Shown piece by piece: positions 1-6,617 of a stretch of DNA of 15,575 nt; position 1 is the stretch's first letter, and each line of letters opens with the position of its first letter. The notes below the pieces were generated by a model, which had not been told where the DNA came from, did no database searches, and was given only the letters and a program-made list of their open reading frames with translations. The DNA is taken from NCBI GenBank assembly GCA_044221135.1, contig JBGAPT010000047.1, forward strand, positions 1-15,575, in the 5' to 3' direction. Origin of the DNA: UBA4722 sp044221135. GTDB lineage: Bacteria > Pseudomonadota > Gammaproteobacteria > DSM-16500. The translations under genes were made by a program, and so were the position numbers.

Positions 1-140
1 CTCACGAGAAGCTTCGCAACTCGCTCCAGATGACTTAACGCCGTTTCGTACATTTTTTAAACTCGCTTTGCTCTTTAAAAAATGCTGCGGCTACCGAGGA
101 CTACTCGCCATCGCTTCCCTTCCTTGGCTCGCAGCGTAAG
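1..140 (-). repeat. Dispersed palindromic repeat, copy 1 (truncated by window start)
   Basis: The first 140 bases are identical to 10789-10928 and closely match 4247-4386 in reverse orientation. The core contains an 11-bp perfect inverted repeat, CATTTTTTAAA / TTTAAAAAATG, around a 12-base loop. The window begins at exactly the base that follows the N at 10788, which suggests that a contig end falls at the same point. Its inner end (about 138-140) abuts the Tn3 transposase fragment and supplies that frame's last ten or so codons and its stop. Confidence 0.9.
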
Positions 141-987
141 CTAAAACACCAATTAACCGTATTTTTTAAGATATCCTCGCTAATGCCAATAGAAATATGG
201 GCAATGCGCTCAATTCCTATATTGCAGCCCTTAGCAATGAGTCCGGCAAATAGGGTTTTTGGCTTTGGAGTCATTTTTTTATGTTTGACACTAAAGTGCC
301 CGAAAGAATCGGTATAGTGTGCAATGTGATTAATATCTGAGAGGATCTGTAGAATAGGAACATACCCAGCTTGGGAGAGTAAGGATGGGATATATTCTTT
401 TTCATCACTGTCAGTTTTAGGGGTTTGTATGATAACCTTTTCGTTCTTATCAATTTTTAAATGAGTATTTTGCCCTGATAAAAACCGTTCGTTGACGACT
501 TTGTATTTACTGTCCAATTGTAATTTATTCATCGTAGCCTGAAAATCACAAAAAGGAGTAAGTCCCGCTCTTTCAAGTAGATCTTTTCGTTCTGATGCCC
601 AGACTTGTTCATCAATTAAATATTCATGTATTGCCCGATACTTATAAGAATGCAGCACGTTAAGGTGTCCTGATTTAATCGCATCTGCCATGTGTGAAAA
701 TAACAGTGCCTTGTAAAATGAAACCCGCAGCTTATTTTTTTATAAAGCGCATCCTTTTCATCCTGTGTTAAAAAGTCTGTCGGTGCTTTTTGATCCAAAT
801 TGCCATTGACAGAGTTAAAATGATTGATCGCTGTTATTAAATCAGCAGAGGAGGTACTTGGATTGAATGTTAAATGTTTTGTAAGCGACGATACCTTGTT
901 CTGTAATTTGATAGAGATGGATTCTAGCGCATCAAAATAAGTGTGGTTACTGCTGATCCTAAGGCATGATCCTGAGGCTAATGATAT
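101..987 (-). pseudogene. tnpA: Tn3-family transposase TnpA fragment (frameshifted, truncated at both ends)
   Basis: This is part of the large DDE transposase of Tn3-family transposons, which normally has about 1000 residues. The 101-691 frame carries family-typical segments: ADAIKSGHLNVLHSYKYRA near its start, and GLIAKGCNIGIERIAHIS followed by LKNTVNW near its end. The preceding part is in another frame (about 987 down to 735) and includes DALESISIKL and DFLTQDEKDALYKK. The two frames rejoin as DALYKK-NKLRVSFYKALLFSHMADAIKSG if one A is added to a seven-A run (T7 at 735-741 on the plus strand), so a single-base deletion or a sequencing error explains the break. The N-terminal half is absent. 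The C-terminus runs into repeat copy 1, so the last residues (about LRCEPRKGSDGE) are repeat-encoded. It is non-functional as it stands. The family call is from recognised motifs. Confidence 0.8.
735..741 (-). other. Homopolymer frameshift site in tnpA fragment
   Basis: A run of seven T on the plus strand (A7 in the gene) is where the two TnpA reading frames part. Eight A would restore one continuous frame. It could be a true mutation, transcriptional slippage or a base-calling error. Confidence 0.6.
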
Positions 988-1001
988 TTAAATAAATTTT
1001 G

Positions 1002-1577
1002 TTACCTGAATAGCTTTCTACAGACTCCTGTATTGCTGTATTTTTCTGATTCCAATAACTGCACTGCCTCTGCCCTGCCTGGATCTTTTCTTTTCTTCGT
1101 TTGCTCTAACGCCGTCCCATCTTGAGGCCTTACGCTCACGTCTGCTCTTCCTTCTAGTAAAGCTCTTACTACTGCTACGTGTCCTCCCTCTGCTGCTATG
1201 TATAGTGGAGCGTTTGTATTGCCCATCGTTGTGTTTAGAGCCGCTTTTAACTCTATCAGCCTTGCTAGGGCTGAGGTATGACCACTAAAAGCAGCGGCAA
1301 AAACCGGAGTTGCACCATCCAGCATTGGCGTGTTTACATTTGCACCTAGAGCGTGCAAGGTGCATATCGCTTCCGTATGGCCTCCTTGAGCAGCGATATA
1401 AACCGGCGTTGCACCATACTCATTCTCTGGCATATTCACATTCGCACCTAGAACGTATAAGGCGTGTATTGCTTCCCCATGCCCATTCATCGCAGCCACC
1501 AGGACGGGAGTCCAGCCATTCTCACCCGGCATATTCACGGTGGCAGAGATCTGCAAAATCGTAACATTAGCAGACAA
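1002..1577 (-). CDS. Ankyrin-repeat protein, probably 5'-truncated
   Basis: The 191-residue frame has about four ankyrin units of roughly 33 residues, with cores such as GATPVYIAAQGGHTEAI and NAPLYIAAEGGHVAVVRALL. It ends in a degenerate unit with GTALEQTKKRKDP and AVQLLES. Ankyrin repeats mediate protein-protein binding, and in intracellular bacteria they are common in secreted host-directed proteins. The target here is unknown. The only initiator at the 5' end is TTG at 1577, with a weak AGGTG upstream and an in-frame stop shortly before that. The first unit (ILQISATVNMPGENGW) is eroded, so I think the N-terminus is lost. The last unit matches the end of the ankyrin domain of the protein at 4513-5337 (GTALECAKKGKEP), which indicates paralogy. 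It lies just upstream of the Tn3 remnant on the same strand. Confidence 0.7.
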   Translation of the reverse strand: MSANVTILQISATVNMPGENGWTPVLVAAMNGHGEAIHALYVLGANVNMPENEYGATPVYIAAQGGHTEAICTLHALGANVNTPMLDGATPVFAAAFSGHTSALARLIELKAALNTTMGNTNAPLYIAAEGGHVAVVRALLEGRADVSVRPQDGTALEQTKKRKDPGRAEAVQLLESEKYSNTGVCRKLFR

Positions 1578-1748
1578 ACATTTTTCACCTACTACTTAAA
1601 GTTGAAGGGTGAGAAAATTAAGAAGAAGGCACCAAAAACGTGTTTTAAATCCCATTTTTTAAGGTGACCTCTTTAAAGTAGCCCTACGCATAAGCGGCTA
1701 GGATTAGATAAGAACTTATGCAGCTCATTTCTAGCTATTATATTATTG

Positions 1749-1994
1749 TTAATAAAAGTTTATTGCTTTTTCTAAACATGCAATTGCGCGTTTGCCATTC
1801 TGTAACGCCCCCCCCAAGCCATGTCTATGAAGTAGATATAAATCATAATAAGCAGTAGATTTAGCTTGATTAGAAACACCATCTGAATTATCAGAAATAA
1901 TCTGGTTAGATTTACGAAATCTACTCTCCATTTCCAGTGAGATTTGTTTTTGAATTGCTTGAGATAGTTTTTCATTTAATTCACTGGAATACAC
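1749..1994 (-). CDS. Small protein with one Sel1-like repeat
   Basis: This 81-residue frame starts with GTG at 1994, preceded by a purine-rich AAGGGG about seven bases upstream. The C-terminal third (about residues 48-79) reads AYYDLYLLHRHGLGG followed by NGKRAIACLEKAI. This fits the Sel1-like/TPR pattern of a Gly-containing turn followed by KA...LEKA. The first 45 residues are charged and probably helical, with no recognisable domain. Sel1 proteins normally carry several repeats, so this may be a remnant of a longer gene that stops just after one unit. Nothing nearby shows its role. The gene is plausible because of its start region but is not certain. Confidence 0.45.
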   Translation of the reverse strand: MYSSELNEKLSQAIQKQISLEMESRFRKSNQIISDNSDGVSNQAKSTAYYDLYLLHRHGLGGALQNGKRAIACLEKAINFY

Positions 1995-2304
1995 GATACA
2001 CCCCTTAATCTCATAAAAAATGCACTACAAATGATATAATTTCTCAATTTAAAAATAATGATCTTACTAAAAAAATCTGGACTTACTGTTATGAATACCA
2101 ATTTACTAATTTAAACACAAACGGAATTTGATAAGCAATAACCAAATGTTCTCACACATTTTAGCGTGTTGTCTTGCTAATACTTAACACCGGTTGTATC
2201 TCGAGGTATAGGACATCGAGCATGTTTTGTGAGTGATATTTAAGATAGTCACCAGCTGAAGGCTATTAATATCAAGTTTTGGTGCTTCGTAAAATAATAA
2301 CCGA
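1995..2304. other. Gene-free AT-rich spacer
   Basis: I see no credible coding frame here. There are only short dyads, such as CTCGA...TCGAG around 2200-2218, and no convincing terminator. The left part should contain the promoter of the small gene ending at 1749. Confidence 0.5.
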
Positions 2305-2532
2305 CGCTGCGATCCAGGGAAGCGAAGCGGTGGCAAGTCCTCAGTAGCCGTAGCATTTTTTGAAGAGCAAAGCGAGTTTAAAAAATGTACGAAACGGCGC
2401 TAAGTCATCTGGAGCGAGTTAAGGAGCTTCTCGTGAGGGGGACGGCCGAGACAAAAATAGTTGTTCAAACTTTCAACTGCACTTGAAATGCAAGGATGCA
2501 TTACAAAGCTATTGAAAGCCGAGGACACACTT
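2305..2532 (+). repeat. Dispersed palindromic repeat, copy 2 (diverged)
   Basis: This aligns along its whole length with 4247-4473 but has many substitutions, for example GCATTTTTTGAAGAGC in place of GCATTTTTTAAAGAGC, so it is an older copy. It keeps the distal block ATGCATTACAAAGCTATTG and ends at ...GGACACACTT, the same boundary as copies 3 and 4. This shows that the distal block belongs to the repeat. Confidence 0.85.
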
Positions 2533-2533
2533 T

Positions 2534-2605
2534 TTTGCCGAATGGGCTGCCCACCAATTAGGCAGCGCGGAATTTTTAGAAAAACTGAAAAGGGGTGTCT
2601 TTTGA
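2534..2605 (+). pseudogene. Possible C-terminal gene remnant next to repeat copy 2
   Basis: Directly after the repeat an open stretch reads FAEWAAHQLGSAEFLEKLK and then RGVF and a TGA stop. The composition is protein-like, with an amphipathic helix. It has no start of its own and may be the tail of a gene cut by the repeat. I do not recognise the family. A second short frame, starting at an ATG near 2619 and containing LNTFTKEQRLVLSSRI, runs up to the IS3 boundary. Confidence 0.25.
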
Positions 2606-2693
2606 AATGCGTTAAATGCGCGATGGGGTTAATCTAAATACATTTACCAAGGAACAGCGTTTAGTGCTGAGTTCTAGAATCAGAAACTTACCT

Positions 2694-2696
2694 TTA
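2694..2696. repeat. Target-site duplication TTA, left of IS3 element
   Basis: TTA immediately left of the IS (2694-2696) equals TTA immediately right of it (3942-3944). Three bases is the usual duplication length for the IS3 family. Confidence 0.75.
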
Positions 2697-2728
2697 TGAT
2701 CTGTGCCCGATTTCCCGGACTTCTTTCT

Positions 2729-3550
2729 CTATGCAGCAAGAGCCATCATCTCATAGCTTTCAGGCGATTGGTAGCTTAATGTAGAGTGCCGTCTCTTCCG
2801 ATTATAAAACACTTCAATATATTCAAAAACACTTTGTATTGCTTCCTCCCTAGTTTTGTACTTGCAGTGATAAATTAACTCCGTTTTTAAAGTGTGAAAA
2901 AAACTTTCTACAACTGCATTATCCCAGCAATTGCCTTTGCGGCTCATGCTGGATCTAATCTGACGGGTCGATAGCAGAGATTGATATTCAAAAGACGCGT
3001 ACTGACTGCCTCTATCTGAATGATGCACTAATCCCTTTGATATCGTTCTACCTTGTAGCGCCTTTAATAATGCAGTGCTCACAAGACCCGCTTTCATATT
3101 ATCTTCCATTGCCCAACCAATAACTTTTCTCGAAAATAAATCAAGAACAACCGCCAAATACAACCACCCTTCCAGTGTCGAAATGTAGCTAATATCAACT
3201 GCCCAATACGTGTTAGGAGATAAAACTTTAAATTTCCTGTTCAATAAGTTTTCGCTAATTGGAAGATCATGCTTAGAATCTGTGGTCACTTTAAACCGCC
3301 GTTGGGTCTTTACCATAATACCCGCTTTACGTTTGAGGCGAATAACACGATTCTTGCTGCAAGTAACGCCTTTAGCACGCAATTCTTCATAAATACGCCG
3401 CCACCCGTAGGTCTGGCGGCTTTCCTGATATACCGATCGTATCTTCTCTGTTAGTGTTTTATTGGCTTGTTCCCTGTTGCTGCTGCCTCGATGCAGCCAT
3501 TCATAATAACCACTTTTAGACACACCCATTATTTTAAACATAAGATCCAT
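2729..3550 (-). CDS. IS3-family transposase OrfB (DDE integrase core)
   Basis: OrfB supplies the catalytic domain of the IS3 transposase, which cuts and joins the element ends through a circular intermediate. In 273 residues there is an N-terminal HTH_21-like segment (about 30-85, containing TYGWRRIYEELRAKG) and an rve integrase core. The expected catalytic residues are D119 (WAVDISYI), D179 (HHSDRGSQY) and E215 (WDNAVVESFFHTLK). There are 35 residues between the second D and the E, which is the classic D-35-E spacing. The C-terminus ends with FYNRKRRHSTLSYQSPESYE, also typical. The ATG at 3550 is an internal start; the functional product is probably the OrfAB fusion, because the frame is open upstream through KYQFIQRHHEEFC to the slippery site at 3622-3628. 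Confidence 0.95.
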   Translation of the reverse strand: MDLMFKIMGVSKSGYYEWLHRGSSNREQANKTLTEKIRSVYQESRQTYGWRRIYEELRAKGVTCSKNRVIRLKRKAGIMVKTQRRFKVTTDSKHDLPISENLLNRKFKVLSPNTYWAVDISYISTLEGWLYLAVVLDLFSRKVIGWAMEDNMKAGLVSTALLKALQGRTISKGLVHHSDRGSQYASFEYQSLLSTRQIRSSMSRKGNCWDNAVVESFFHTLKTELIYHCKYKTREEAIQSVFEYIEVFYNRKRRHSTLSYQSPESYEMMALAA

Positions 3551-3588
3551 ACAAAATTCCTCGTGATGACGTTGAATAAATTGGTATT

Positions 3589-3879
3589 TTATTGCGCTTC
3601 TTTCACGAAGAATGCTGCCGCCTTTTTTAAAATTTCCCGTTCCTCCCTCAAACGGGCGTTTTCCTTTCTTAGTTTCGCTAATTCATCGAGGATTTCTTTT
3701 CCGCTCTCCCCATGCTGTTCAACATAAGCATCCCGGTTATTTTTTACCCAGGTATACAGTGTCGTTTCCTTCATGCCAAGGTCTTTTGCGGTTTTTGAAA
3801 TTGATTGTGAAGATGTTAAAGCAAGCTTAATAGCTCTCTCTTTAAATTCTTTATCGTAGATTTTTAACTTGGTACCCAT
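3589..3879 (-). CDS. IS3-family transposase OrfA (helix-turn-helix)
   Basis: OrfA (96 residues) is the DNA-binding part of the IS3 transposase. Residues 8-50 form an HTH_Tnp_1 domain (EFKERAIKLALTS and TAKDLGMKETTLYTWVKN), followed by a leucine-zipper-like coiled coil (about 62-88, LDELAKLRKENARLREE) used for dimerisation. The ATG at 3879 has a good GGGAG ribosome-binding site six bases upstream. Alone it usually regulates transposition; through the -1 frameshift near its 3' end it is fused to OrfB. No lesion is visible. Confidence 0.95.
   Translation of the reverse strand: MGTKLKIYDKEFKERAIKLALTSSQSISKTAKDLGMKETTLYTWVKNNRDAYVEQHGESGKEILDELAKLRKENARLREEREILKKAAAFFVKEAQ
3622..3628 (-). promoter_or_regulatory. 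Programmed -1 ribosomal frameshift heptamer A-AAA-AAG
   Basis: In orfA the codons TTA AAA AAG form the canonical slippery heptamer. Slipping back one base gives GGSILRERSAIKYQFIQRHH, which runs without a stop into OrfB. This is the known way IS3-family elements make OrfAB. Confidence 0.85.
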
Positions 3880-3941
3880 AAAAACTCCCTATTGATATTA
3901 AGTTTATCAAATAAAGAGTCCGGAGAAACGGGATCAGATCA

Positions 3942-3944
3942 TTA
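3942..3944. repeat. Target-site duplication TTA, right of IS3 element
   Basis: This matches TTA at 2694-2696 on the other side of the IS3 element. Confidence 0.75.
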
Positions 3945-4246
3945 TGACCACTTCTCGCAGTTGGCCGGTCATAAAATTATCTTTTGATTACAAACAACGT
4001 TGAAAAAATAACCTGCCTTAATTCCAAGAAAATTGGATGATATTAGTCATCAGTTAATTAAAAATATTAATTTCGGTAGAAGAATTAAGCAGTTTAGAGG
4101 CTCAAAAATCGGTTAGTGTATATCTAAGTTGACTACTTTATTTAGAAGAAACATCATAGAATTACAACAGCTGATTGTATAGTGAACCAAGATATTCGTA
4201 ATTTTTCAAATGATACCTTATAATCACCATATGGTGCGTTATCCAT
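3945..4246. other. Gene-free spacer between IS3 and repeat copy 3
   Basis: I see no convincing gene. Visible structures are an ATGACC...GGTCAT dyad at about 3944-3972 and a perfect 12-bp palindrome, CACCATATGGTG, at 4225-4236. On the minus strand an open stretch (about 4154-4245) reads DNAPYGDYKVSFEKLRISWF before a stop. It has no start outside the repeat and could be a gene tail. Confidence 0.4.
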
Positions 4247-4473
4247 CGCTGCGAGCCAAGGAAGGGAAGCGATGGCGAGTAGTCCTCGGTAGCCGCAGCA
4301 TTTTTTAAAGAGCAAAGCGAGTTTAAAAAATGTACGAAACGGCGTTAAGTCATCTGGAGCGAGTTGCGAAGCTTCTCGTGAGGGGGCCGAGGCAAAAATA
4401 GTTGTCCCGATTTTCAACTGCGCTTGAAATGCAGGGATGCATTACAAAGCTATTGAAAGTCGAGGACACACTT
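4247..4473 (+). repeat. Dispersed palindromic repeat, copy 3 (full length, about 227 bp)
   Basis: This is the most complete uninterrupted copy. It begins CGCTGCGAGCCAAGG and has the stem CATTTTTTAAA (4299-4309) / TTTAAAAAATG (4322-4332) around GAGCAAAGCGAG. The distal block runs from ATGCATTACAAAGC to GGACACACTT. It is nearly identical to copies 1 and 4, apart from a four-base deletion in the G-rich stretch around 4382-4388. It ends 39 bases before the start of the ankyrin gene at 4513 and may affect its expression. Its reverse strand is open over much of its length, but I regard that as a by-product of composition. Confidence 0.9.
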
Positions 4474-4512
4474 GAATATTCATAAGATCTGTTAATAAAA
4501 AGGAGTCGATTC

Positions 4513-5337
4513 ATGCTCACTAGCCAAATGCAACAAACAGAAACTGAATCGCTAAAAACAAGGCATGTACAAGAAAATCAAAATCAGATTCCTCCAACAG
4601 TCAATTCAAATAATGTTAAAACATTGATAGGTGCGATTGAAGAAAATAACCAATCAGAATTTTTTAGACTTTTAAATCTAAAGACAGATTTCTTTGGAAA
4701 AAAGTTCATCGATGAAATGGATGCAGATGGTGCTAGCCCTTTATATTGGGCAGCTGTTTGTGGTCATGTTCATTTTATAACCCCTTTATTTAAAGCGGGT
4801 GTAGATGTCAACAAACCAGATAAGGATGGCGCAACGCCGGTCCTTATCGCTGCTCAAATGGGACGTGCGGCAGCAATAACTGCACTTAAGGCCGTAGGCG
4901 CAAATCTAGATACGCTGGCTAACGATGGCGTAACGCCGATTTATATCGCAGCTCAAAATGGACATGCGGCAACAATTACCGCTTTGTTAGAAGCAGGAGC
5001 AAACGTAAATGTTAAGACTCCATGGGGAACAGCATTAGAGTGTGCCAAGAAAGGCAAAGAACCAGAGCATAAAGAGGTGGCTAGGCTATTGGAAGCACAT
5101 TTTAGACAATATCCTAGCGGCATTAAGCCGGTAAAAGATATGCACCAAGAAGTTTCTTTTTTTAATCGATCGTCTAGTTCCCTGGAACAAAAAACCTCTT
5201 TTATTTTAACTCAATATTACCAAGTTGCTGTCCCTGTTCCTAACATCGTTTCCACTCAGTTGAAGCTGCCTTTTACAGCCTATTGGAACCGTGACCCGCG
5301 CCAAACTTTGAAGCTCAGTCGCTTTTTCATTAATTAG
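4513..5337 (+). CDS. Ankyrin-repeat protein
   Basis: This intact 274-residue protein starts at ATG 4513 with GGAG eight bases upstream. Residues 1-65 are polar and Gln/Asn-rich. Residues 72-196 form about four ankyrin units, for example GASPLYWAAVCGHVHFITPL, GATPVLIAAQMGRAAAITAL and GVTPIYIAAQNGHAATITAL, ending in GTALECAKKGKEP and VARLLEAHF. Residues 200-274 are an unassigned tail with no membrane segment. No signal peptide is seen. Such proteins usually bind partner proteins, and in host-associated bacteria many are type IV-secreted effectors; that role is only inferred here. It is a paralogue of the 1002-1577 frame. It is monocistronic, with a repeat copy upstream and a weak hairpin downstream. 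Confidence 0.85.
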   Translation: MLTSQMQQTETESLKTRHVQENQNQIPPTVNSNNVKTLIGAIEENNQSEFFRLLNLKTDFFGKKFIDEMDADGASPLYWAAVCGHVHFITPLFKAGVDVNKPDKDGATPVLIAAQMGRAAAITALKAVGANLDTLANDGVTPIYIAAQNGHAATITALLEAGANVNVKTPWGTALECAKKGKEPEHKEVARLLEAHFRQYPSGIKPVKDMHQEVSFFNRSSSSLEQKTSFILTQYYQVAVPVPNIVSTQLKLPFTAYWNRDPRQTLKLSRFFIN

Positions 5338-5420
5338 AAGCAGGCTTAACATTCTGGACGGCTGATGCAATAACATTTGGATTTTATTTAAGTTTAGATA
5401 ATACAAATCATTGAAAGAGC

Positions 5421-5446
5421 CACTAATTAAATAGTGTCTATTTTTT
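5421..5446 (+). terminator. Weak candidate terminator after ankyrin gene
   Basis: CACTA / TAGTG with the six-base loop ATTAAA is followed by TCTATTTTTT. The stem has only five pairs, so this is tentative. Confidence 0.4.
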
Positions 5447-5492
5447 ACTAAAGGCTCGTGCTAAGAAAACAAATCAGATATCGCACTTATAT

Positions 5493-5624
5493 GATCAAAC
5501 TGGCGTTGTTGCATAAATATTGTAAAACGCCATAAAAATCAAGTGGTTACAAAAAATAGTCATTTTTAAAAAAGTCTTAAAAATCAACGAGTTGCAGTAT
5601 TTGTGCAACAACGCCGATCAAACT
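5493..5624. repeat. 9-bp target-site duplication GATCAAACT flanking MITE
   Basis: GATCAAACT at 5493-5501 directly abuts the left end of the MITE and recurs at 5616-5624 directly after its right end. Nine bases is the duplication length of the IS903 branch of the IS5 family. Confidence 0.85.
5502..5615. mobile_element. 114-bp MITE, IS903/IS5-like termini
   Basis: This is a short non-coding element with terminal inverted repeats: GGCGTTGTTGCATAAATA on the left, and GGCGTTGTTGCACAAATA on the right read inward. About 21 of the first 24 positions are identical. The start resembles the known IS903 end (GGCTTTGTTGAATAAATC), and the 9-bp duplication fits the same branch. It contains no transposase and would need one supplied in trans. 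The family link is from recalled termini and is inferred. Confidence 0.8.
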
Positions 5625-5735
5625 ATTTAAAACGCCGTTCTTACACCTTTTAAAGGATTATATAATCTGAAATCCACTCGTCAGCACACATCGACGCGAT
5701 GATCGAGAAAAATAGCCATAGGACAGCACTAATTA

Positions 5736-6000
5736 CACGTTGCGTATTCTCATTTAAAAGATCGGCTAAAACTTGTTTTTAAAAGATCGCTTCTAAGGTT
5801 TTCCTGATCAGTGATCTCTTTATGTTAGACAAACAAGTGGCATTCATGGCAGGCATCATTGTAGGCTTCGCCTTCTGTCTGCCTCTATGCCATGAATGGC
5901 CGATTGTAATGCTCAGCCTACCCAGTAGTTGTGTACACAATCAGAGATCGATCTCCGCCAGGAGATTTAATGATCTTTTAAATGAGAATACGCACACGTG
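5736..6000. repeat. Nested inverted-repeat element (about 265 bp)
   Basis: GCGTATTCTCATTTAAAAG plus ATC (5742-5763) is perfectly repeated in inverted orientation at 5972-5993. The arms extend outward through CACGT-TGCG versus CACGTGTGCG with one indel. Inside is a second hairpin, CATTCATGGCA (5841-5851) / TGCCATGAATG (5888-5898). There is also a 12-bp palindrome, GAGATCGATCTC (5944-5955). No coding frame is visible. It has the form of a MITE or a structured repeat; its family is unknown and no clear target duplication is seen. Confidence 0.7.
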
Positions 6001-6032
6001 AAATTTGGATGTTCAACCCAGGGCTAAACACT

Positions 6033-6275
6033 TTACTTTAATTTAGGCCGTAATTGTCTTGCACTGACATTTGAAAGGTGGTCGCTAGCTTTTTGCTTTT
6101 GATGAAAAGGAGGTGTTCCCTTATCGATCTTTATTTTATGAGCGGCACCTGGGTTATTTTCTTGGCTCTTACGTTTTTTTAAGGGGCCTTCATCTTTTTT
6201 TTGTGGAGGCTCTTCGCTAATTCGAGAGGCTTTTGACCGTAAGTTATATTGATGGCATATGCTTTGACCACTCAT
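6033..6275 (-). CDS. Small lysine-rich basic protein, unknown function
   Basis: The 80-residue protein starts at ATG 6275 with AAGGAG seven bases upstream, a strong ribosome-binding site, so I think it is real. It is hydrophilic and strongly basic, with no membrane segment or cysteine motif. Notable parts are HQYNLRSKASR (residues 8-18), the lysine-rich run PPQKKDEGPLKKRKS (about 23-37) and a basic C-terminus (QLRPKLK). The two lysine clusters resemble a eukaryotic nuclear localisation signal, but short basic stretches are common and this is weak evidence. I do not recognise a family. It stands alone between the palindromic element and the terminator at 6441. Confidence 0.55.
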   Translation of the reverse strand: MSGQSICHQYNLRSKASRISEEPPQKKDEGPLKKRKSQENNPGAAHKIKIDKGTPPFHQKQKASDHLSNVSARQLRPKLK

Positions 6276-6440
6276 ACTTGCTCCTTCAATTCATTCTCAC
6301 GGACACCTTAGCTGATTTAATGGAAGAAAACAATATTTATTTTTTCCTCTGTGTATATTTTCGGCTTAGAATTTAATTAAATGACAAAATAGAAAATTAC
6401 CAGGTCATTTTCACTTTTGCATTTGACGGAGGGTACAACT

Positions 6441-6470
6441 AAAAAAACAGGGGTTAAAGCAGCAAACCCC
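6441..6470 (-). terminator. Rho-independent terminator downstream of the U-box gene
   Basis: On the minus strand GGGGTT, a nine-base loop and AACCCC are followed by TG and seven T. It is about 150 bases after the U-box stop codon and would end the Hsp20/U-box transcript. Confidence 0.8.
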
Positions 6471-6597
6471 ACACTTTTGGGTGGTCTCCAAAATTGTACA
6501 CTAAGGCATGTTGGATGCCAGAATCCATCAGTACGGTGCTGGAATGGACAACACCAAGATTTTTAGCAACATCCCTGGGTGGAGGATAAGAAAGGGA
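6454..6597 (-). pseudogene. Short open stretch, possible gene tail
   Basis: A 47-codon open stretch ends in TAA exactly at the terminator hairpin. It includes YPPPRDVAKNLGVVHSS and GIQHALVYNFGDHPKVWG. It follows a stop codon and has no in-frame start except an internal ATG. It may be the end of a lost gene whose terminator is now used by the U-box operon. I do not recognise it. Confidence 0.25.
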
Positions 6598-6617
6598 CTA
6601 TTGCCGCGCGACAAATG

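Larger units (their letters stand above)
2697..3941 (-). mobile_element. Complete IS3-family insertion sequence (1245 bp)
   Basis: The element is bounded by imperfect terminal inverted repeats. The left end is TGATCTGTGCCCGATTTCCC and the right end, read inward, is TGATCTGATCCCGTTTCTCC; both continue with GGACT after minor differences. They begin with TG and end with CA as in the IS3 family. A TTA duplication flanks it. Inside are orfA and orfB on the minus strand, joined by a -1 frameshift heptamer. Both frames are open and the DDE triad is present, so the element looks recently inserted and potentially active. It sits between repeat copies 2 and 3. Confidence 0.93.

Noticed and set aside
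3944..3972. ATGACC...GGTCAT hairpin right of the IS3 element
   Set aside because: The stem is only six pairs with a long loop and no T run. It could be chance and is not a supported terminator or recombination site.
4081..4130. Short plus-strand stretch FGRRIKQFRGSKIG resembling an Xre-type N-terminus
   Set aside because: It is too short, stops at once and has no start signal, so it is not supportable as a gene remnant.
4154..4417. 87-codon minus-strand frame running through repeat copy 3
   Set aside because: Most of it is the reverse strand of the dispersed repeat and has no ribosome-binding site. Similar frames in other copies are interrupted or diverge, so I treat it as a by-product of the repeat.
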